Positions 6,861 to 10,487 of a DNA stretch of 10,487 nucleotides are shown here, in pieces. The stretch covers positions 1-10,487 of the forward strand of contig JAVVUQ010000057.1 of NCBI GenBank assembly GCA_036653075.1. Direction: 5' to 3'. The stretch's first letter is position 1. Every line of letters starts with the position of its first letter. The notes below the pieces were generated by a model. It was given only the letters and a program-made list of their open reading frames with translations, searched no databases and had not been told where the DNA came from. Both the position numbers and the translations under genes were made by a program. Origin of the DNA: JAVVUQ01 sp036653075 (lineage in GTDB: Bacteria; Bacillota; Clostridia; Christensenellales; CAG-314).

Positions 6861-7030
6861 AAGCTACTGTTATTATATAATATAGAAGGATAATTAACTC
6901 AAAAATTAAAAATTGAATAAAAAATAATAGTCAAATTAAAAATAGAGTATAAAATAGATTCGGGAATAAAAAATAGAATTAAGATTAGTAATAGAATTAG
7001 AAATAGAAAATAAATGTATAACATAAACAT
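6861..7030 (+). other. A-rich spacer before hpt
   Basis: This is AT-rich sequence with an A-biased plus strand. A TATAAT at 6876-6881 could serve as a -10 box for hpt, but nothing near 17 bases upstream resembles TTGACA. From 6973 to 6999 a 9-bp word, ATAGAATTA, recurs with an 18-bp period. No gene is apparent. Confidence 0.4.
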
Positions 7031-7041
7031 AGGAGAGCAGT

Positions 7042-7581
7042 ATGCACGAGGAGAAATTTGCAAAAATACTATTTACGCAAGAGCAAATTCAGCAACGCTG
7101 CAAGGAATTAGGAAAACAACTTAGTGGTGATTATGAAGGAAAGATACCCGTAGTAATTGGACTTTTAAGAGGAAGTGTTCCGTTTTTAGCAGAACTTATT
7201 AAAAATATGACAATTGATATTGAATTAGATTTTATATATATGTCAAGTTATACAGGCGCAAAAAGTTGTGGTGAGACTACTACGTTTTTTAATTTAAAAA
7301 CCGATATAAAAGATAGAGATGTTATTGTAATAGACGATATTATTGATACGGGATTGACAATGACAGATGTTTATTGTGATTTAAAATTTAAAGGCGCAAA
7401 AAGCATCAAGATTGTGACATTGTTAGATAAACCGCAAAGGAATGATTATACAGGAATAAAGCCTGATTATTATGGATTTGAGGCGCCTATTTGTTTTGTT
7501 GTGGGGTTTGGATTAGATTATAATGGTTTATATCGCAATTTGCCATACATAGCGGCGCTTAAAGAGGAATATATTTTGTAA
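7042..7581 (+). CDS. hpt: Hypoxanthine phosphoribosyltransferase
   Basis: This purine-salvage enzyme joins hypoxanthine (and usually guanine) to PRPP, giving IMP or GMP and pyrophosphate in the cytoplasm. The protein has 179 residues, the normal length of about 175-185. The type I phosphoribosyltransferase fold shows GLLRGSVPF (40-48) and the PRPP-binding loop VIVIDDIIDTGLT (94-106), whose two acidic residues D98-D99 replace the commoner E-D pair. The HPRT-type base-binding part has LLDKP (127-131) and VVGFGLDYNG (153-162). AGGAG at 7031-7035 lies 6 bases before the ATG. The gene stands between two hairpin terminators and appears to be its own transcription unit. Hypoxanthine against xanthine or guanine preference cannot be read from sequence alone. 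Confidence 0.94.
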   Translation: MHEEKFAKILFTQEQIQQRCKELGKQLSGDYEGKIPVVIGLLRGSVPFLAELIKNMTIDIELDFIYMSSYTGAKSCGETTTFFNLKTDIKDRDVIVIDDIIDTGLTMTDVYCDLKFKGAKSIKIVTLLDKPQRNDYTGIKPDYYGFEAPICFVVGFGLDYNGLYRNLPYIAALKEEYIL

Positions 7582-7628
7582 TTATTAGTGAATTTGAAGC
7601 GTTAATATAAATACAATTGTGATTATTT

Positions 7629-7672
7629 AATATAAAAACAAACAAACTATGGAGTTTAGCGTTTTTTATATT
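7629..7672 (+). terminator. Hairpin terminator after hpt
   Basis: AATATAAAAAC (7629-7639) pairs with GTTTTTTATATT (7661-7672) with one bulged T. An inner stem AAACT/AGTTT (7644-7648 with 7653-7657) closes the loop ATGG. The T-run 7662-7667 lies in the descending arm. It starts about 48 bases after the hpt stop and precedes the next promoter. Confidence 0.6.
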
Positions 7673-7682
7673 GAAAAAACAG

Positions 7683-7711
7683 TTGATAAAAAATTAATAA
7701 TAAGGTATAAT
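7683..7711 (+). promoter_or_regulatory. Sigma-A-type promoter for the M50 protease gene
   Basis: TTGATA (7683-7688), a 17-base spacer and TATAAT (7706-7711). The -35 box matches 5 of 6 and the -10 box is perfect. The leader to the ATG at 7765 is about 47 bases. With no clear terminator before scpA, this promoter may also drive scpA and scpB. Confidence 0.8.
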
Positions 7712-7764
7712 AGCAAGATATAAGTTGAACAAATTGTTGTTTTTAACTATAATTAGGAGAAAAT

Positions 7765-8544
7765 ATGAATATAATTAGACTTTTTACAGACCCGCCAACG
7801 ACGCAAATATCAATAATTGCAGGGCGGACAGCAACGCTTGCAGATGGATTTTTGGCTGCGATAGGATTTATAGTAGCTATATTATCAGCGTTGATATTGC
7901 ACGAAATTGCGCACGGATTTGTTGCGTACAAATGTGGTGATAATACAGCTAAATCGCTTGGAAGGTTATCATTAAACCCATTAAAGCACTTAGATTTATT
8001 TGGCACAATATGTATGCTAATAGTAGGTTTTGGTTGGGCTAAACCAGTCCCTATTAATCCATATAATTTTCGTAATGGCAGAAAAGGAATGTTTTTAGTG
8101 TCAATTGCGGGCGTAACGACAAACATATTGCTATCATTTATATTTATAGGACTTTTGTTTGCAGAAATAAAGATTGCGCTTTTAATGCAAGGCGTATTGC
8201 AATCTTCTTCTTTTGTGTACTTAATTTTCTACTTACTAAACATATTTTTTGAGTTTGGCGCTATGTTAAACATATTTTTCTGTTTATTTAATATACTGCC
8301 AATTTTCCCGTTAGACGGGTTCAGAATTTTGCAAATATATTGTAATCCAAACAGCAAATTTATGCGCTTTATGACACAATACAGCACATTTATTCTATTT
8401 GGTTTAATCGGCATAGGATACTTGGCGACTATGTTCAATCTACCTCCGTATTTTGATATTTTTAGTTTTTATCTTTCTAATGTTTCAGAATGGATTTTGT
8501 ACGGCTTTAGATGGATTTGGAATTTGGTTTTTAGAATATATTAA
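7765..8544 (+). CDS. Site-2 protease family (M50) membrane metalloprotease
   Basis: This is an integral membrane zinc metalloprotease homologue of the site-2 protease class, which cuts substrates within the membrane. The protein has 259 residues. The HExxH zinc motif is HEIAH (46-50), in the first strong hydrophobic segment (about 29-48). The third zinc-ligand motif is NILPIFPLDGF, with N176 and D184. The stretch SLGRLSLNPLKHLD (64-77) is typical of the short bacterial YwhC-like branch, which lacks a PDZ domain. Further hydrophobic segments lie at about 111-134, 148-180 and 204-226. AGGAG (7755-7759) is 5 bases before the ATG. A gene of this family next to scpA-scpB is a recurring Firmicute arrangement. 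The substrate is unknown, so I give no gene symbol. Confidence 0.92.
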   Translation: MNIIRLFTDPPTTQISIIAGRTATLADGFLAAIGFIVAILSALILHEIAHGFVAYKCGDNTAKSLGRLSLNPLKHLDLFGTICMLIVGFGWAKPVPINPYNFRNGRKGMFLVSIAGVTTNILLSFIFIGLLFAEIKIALLMQGVLQSSSFVYLIFYLLNIFFEFGAMLNIFFCLFNILPIFPLDGFRILQIYCNPNSKFMRFMTQYSTFILFGLIGIGYLATMFNLPPYFDIFSFYLSNVSEWILYGFRWIWNLVFRIY

Positions 8545-8617
8545 TTTTAAATATTAATAAACTACATACAAAGCAATAAAAATGAATAAAAATTAAAGCA
8601 AAAAGTAATTATAATTA

Positions 8618-8677
8618 AATAAAAAAGATAAAAATCATATAAAAACGAATAAAAAAGATAAAAATCATATAAAAACG
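8618..8677 (+). repeat. Perfect 30-bp tandem repeat in the M50-scpA spacer
   Basis: Two identical 30-bp copies (8618-8647 and 8648-8677) are followed by a decayed partial copy starting at 8678. Each copy holds TAAAAAAGATA, also found at 3540-3550. The repeat lies in a 255-base spacer (8545-8799) that has no gene, no clear terminator and only a lone TATAAT (8727-8732) without a matching -35 box. Confidence 0.95.
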
Positions 8678-8799
8678 AAAAAAGGATAAAAAATATAATA
8701 AAATCAAGTAAAAAAGAATTAAACAGTATAATATTAGAATTAGTGTAATAATGTAATTTTTGTTTGATATCGAAAGTATTAATTTAGGCGGCGTTATAG

Positions 8800-9588
8800 A
8801 TGGTTGAGCATATCTTTGATTATGAATGTGATATCAAAGATTCATTAAAGTTGGAATTAGACAACTTTAATGGACCGCTTGACCAACTTTTATATTTAGT
8901 TAAAGAAGCGAAAATTGAAATTAAAGATATTTTTTTATCAAATGTAACTGACCAATTTTTAAAGTATATGGCGATTAGAAGCAAAAATTTAGATGTAGAT
9001 GAAAATAGTGAGTATATGGAAATAACAGCCACATTACTTGAAATCAAGTCACGTTCGATGCTGCCACAGTTACCATACGAAGAAGAAGAAACGCCCGAAC
9101 AGGAGATTATTAGACGATTAGACGAATTTAGAATGTTAAAAGAAGCGTCGGAAAGATTGAAAGAAATTGAAAATATAGATAGATTATATAAGCCTCCAAC
9201 GGATACGGGAGAGGTAAATTATATCGCTAAAGATATGTCAATAGAAAATTTATTAAACGCTTTTGCGCAATTACTTTTGAGAATGGAAGTTAATAATAAG
9301 GGCTTAAACATTCACAAAAATATTAGTAGAGATAAATTCACTATATCGGAAAAAATAAAATATATTATAGATTATTTGCAATATAAAGCAGAAGTTAGTT
9401 TTTTTGAAATATTCGACAAAAACGTGACAAAGAATGAAATAATTGTTACTTTTTCAGCAATGCTTGAATTAATGAAATTGCAATATATAACAGTTTCTCA
9501 AAAAAGTGCTTTTGGCGATATTATGATTATAAAAAATATGGAATATAATGGTGACGGAGAGTTTAATTATGACGACGAAACTATCTGA
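8800..9588 (+). CDS. scpA: Segregation and condensation protein ScpA (kleisin)
   Basis: ScpA is the kleisin subunit of the Smc-ScpAB condensin. It bridges the Smc heads and recruits ScpB, and is needed for chromosome compaction and segregation. The protein has 262 residues, the usual length of about 240-260. The N-terminal Smc-neck-binding part has the family motif FNGPLDQLLYLVKEAKIEI (23-41), then TDQFLKYM (50-57) and the helical EYMEITATLLEIKSRSMLPQ (71-90). A linker and ScpB-binding middle region follow, then a winged-helix domain (about 175-245) that should bind the Smc cap. A weak AGGCGG (8786-8791) is 8 bases upstream of the ATG. The 3' end overlaps scpB by 20 bases, so the two subunits are probably translationally coupled. 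Confidence 0.96.
   Translation: MVEHIFDYECDIKDSLKLELDNFNGPLDQLLYLVKEAKIEIKDIFLSNVTDQFLKYMAIRSKNLDVDENSEYMEITATLLEIKSRSMLPQLPYEEEETPEQEIIRRLDEFRMLKEASERLKEIENIDRLYKPPTDTGEVNYIAKDMSIENLLNAFAQLLLRMEVNNKGLNIHKNISRDKFTISEKIKYIIDYLQYKAEVSFFEIFDKNVTKNEIIVTFSAMLELMKLQYITVSQKSAFGDIMIIKNMEYNGDGEFNYDDETI
9556..9561 (+). promoter_or_regulatory. Ribosome binding site that fixes the scpB start
   Basis: GGAGAG inside the scpA coding region ends 7 bases before ATG at 9569. An in-frame ATG at 9548 lies upstream of this site. The start at 9569 gives an N-terminus (MTTKLSDIIESVLFVAG) like that of other ScpB proteins. Confidence 0.8.
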
Positions 9589-10426
9589 TATTATTGAATC
9601 GGTACTATTTGTTGCAGGTAACGCAGTGGATTTGTCGGAAATTAAAAGTAAACTTGCAGCTACAAACGATGAGATTGACAATGCTGTAAATATTTTGAAA
9701 GAAAGATTTAATAAGGATAACGGAATTAATTTATTAATATTTAATAATAAACTTCAGTTTTCTACTAATCCTAATTTTATAGAAAATGTGTCGCTTGTGC
9801 TTAATCCGATACGTGAAAAAGAATTGACAAAATCTATGCTCGAAACACTTGCAATTATCGCCTATAAACAACCAATTACAAAGACAGAAATGGAAGAATT
9901 GAGAGGAGTAGACAGTAATTACGCAGTGCAAATGCTTATAAAGCTAAATTTAATTTATGTCAGCGGACGCAAAGAAGCAATAGGAAAACCGCTACTTTTT
10001 TGTACAACGGACGAATTTTTAAAGCATTTTTCTCTTTCATCATTAAACGAACTGCCATCATACGACGCATTGTTAGACAGAATAAAAACAATGAACGATA
10101 TCGATAATCAGTCAAATTTATTTGACTTAATGGACAGAACTAACGACTTAATTGAACAAAATAATACAAATATAGAAACAAAGCAAGATGCTAATACAAA
10201 TATAGAAATAAAGAAAGATACTACTATAAATAAATCGTTTGGACAAGATGATAATAATAAAAAAGTAGAAAAAAAGACAACAATAAAAGAAATGAAAAAA
10301 GAAAAAGATAATATAATTAATTATCCAATTAAGAAAACAAACGACGAACAAAAATTAACGATTAATGAAGAAGAATTGCCAGAATTTTTAAAAGGCGAAG
10401 ATATTGAAATTATCACCTCAGATTAA
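9569..10426 (+). CDS. scpB: Segregation and condensation protein ScpB with long C-terminal tail
   Basis: ScpB is the dimeric winged-helix partner that binds the middle of ScpA in the Smc condensin. The protein has 285 residues, against about 190-200 in many Firmicutes. The conserved core fills residues 1-172: IIESVLFVAG (8-17), the strong family motif ETLAIIAYKQPITKTEMEEL (92-111), RGVDSNYAVQMLI (112-124) and GRKEAIGKPLLFCTTDEFLKHF (133-154). The remaining 113 residues are a polar, probably disordered tail rich in Asn, Lys, Asp, Glu and Thr. The tail has a tandem 10-residue repeat at 199-218 and ends in an acidic-hydrophobic patch, ELPEFLKGEDIEII. The tail keeps the same AT-rich composition as the rest, so I see it as an extension of the gene, not a frameshift. 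Core assignment is secure; any tail role is unknown. Confidence 0.95.
   Translation: MTTKLSDIIESVLFVAGNAVDLSEIKSKLAATNDEIDNAVNILKERFNKDNGINLLIFNNKLQFSTNPNFIENVSLVLNPIREKELTKSMLETLAIIAYKQPITKTEMEELRGVDSNYAVQMLIKLNLIYVSGRKEAIGKPLLFCTTDEFLKHFSLSSLNELPSYDALLDRIKTMNDIDNQSNLFDLMDRTNDLIEQNNTNIETKQDANTNIEIKKDTTINKSFGQDDNNKKVEKKTTIKEMKKEKDNIINYPIKKTNDEQKLTINEEELPEFLKGEDIEIITSD
10163..10222 (+). repeat. 30-bp in-frame tandem repeat within scpB
   Basis: Copies at 10163-10192 and 10193-10222 agree at 27 of 30 positions. They encode NTNIETKQDA and NTNIEIKKDT in the scpB tail. The period equals that of the two spacer repeats at 3534 and 8618, though the sequence is different. Confidence 0.9.
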
Positions 10427-10487
10427 TAAAAATGACAAACAATTATAAAAACATTAGTATAAAATAATAAATAACCATATAAATATT

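Noticed and set aside
8618..8677. CRISPR-like repeat
   Set aside because: The 30-bp copies abut directly with no spacers and there are no cas genes nearby.
9586..9588. TGA read as tryptophan (alternative code)
   Set aside because: TGA ends scpA at the expected length, with no in-frame TGA inside the other genes, and Trp is encoded by TGG.

Overview
This window looks like an ordinary housekeeping segment of a low-GC Firmicute, probably of the Clostridia. By eye the GC content is about one third. Supporting signs are the hrcA-grpE-dnaK-dnaJ order, a CIRCE operator, a Gram-positive-type DnaK, strong purine-rich ribosome binding sites, and a site-2 protease homologue next to scpA-scpB. TAA is the main stop and TGA ends scpA, so the standard bacterial code fits. 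I cannot name a genus.

Layout: positions 1-187 hold no supportable gene. On the minus strand lies a gene for an ASCH-domain protein (188-802) with its own promoter. Next, also on the minus strand, is a tRNA-Arg(ACG) gene (1111-1187) with a consensus promoter and a hairpin terminator. The plus strand then carries everything else. A sigma-A-type promoter abuts a CIRCE operator (1471-1497), followed by hrcA, grpE, dnaK and dnaJ and a probable terminator near 6805-6860. After that come a hypoxanthine phosphoribosyltransferase gene (hpt) with its own terminator, a promoter at 7683-7711, an M50/site-2-protease-family membrane protein, and scpA and scpB, which overlap by 20 bases. Positions 10427-10487 are AT-rich and show nothing recognisable.

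How the genes work together: HrcA should bind CIRCE and repress its own operon. GrpE, DnaK and DnaJ form the Hsp70 folding cycle (nucleotide exchange factor, ATPase chaperone, J-domain co-chaperone). ScpA and ScpB are the kleisin and winged-helix subunits of the Smc condensin complex. Hpt acts in purine salvage.

I found no sign of a new defence, mobile or metabolic system. The less ordinary features lie between and at the edges of genes. Three separate 30-bp-period tandem duplications occur: two in A-rich spacers, and one in frame in an unusually long ScpB tail. A 19-bp duplication carries a copy of the grpE stop codon into an unusually long grpE-dnaK spacer. A strong hairpin without a T-tract lies between dnaK and dnaJ. 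The ASCH protein has an unassigned N-terminal half, and codon choice shifts along dnaK.
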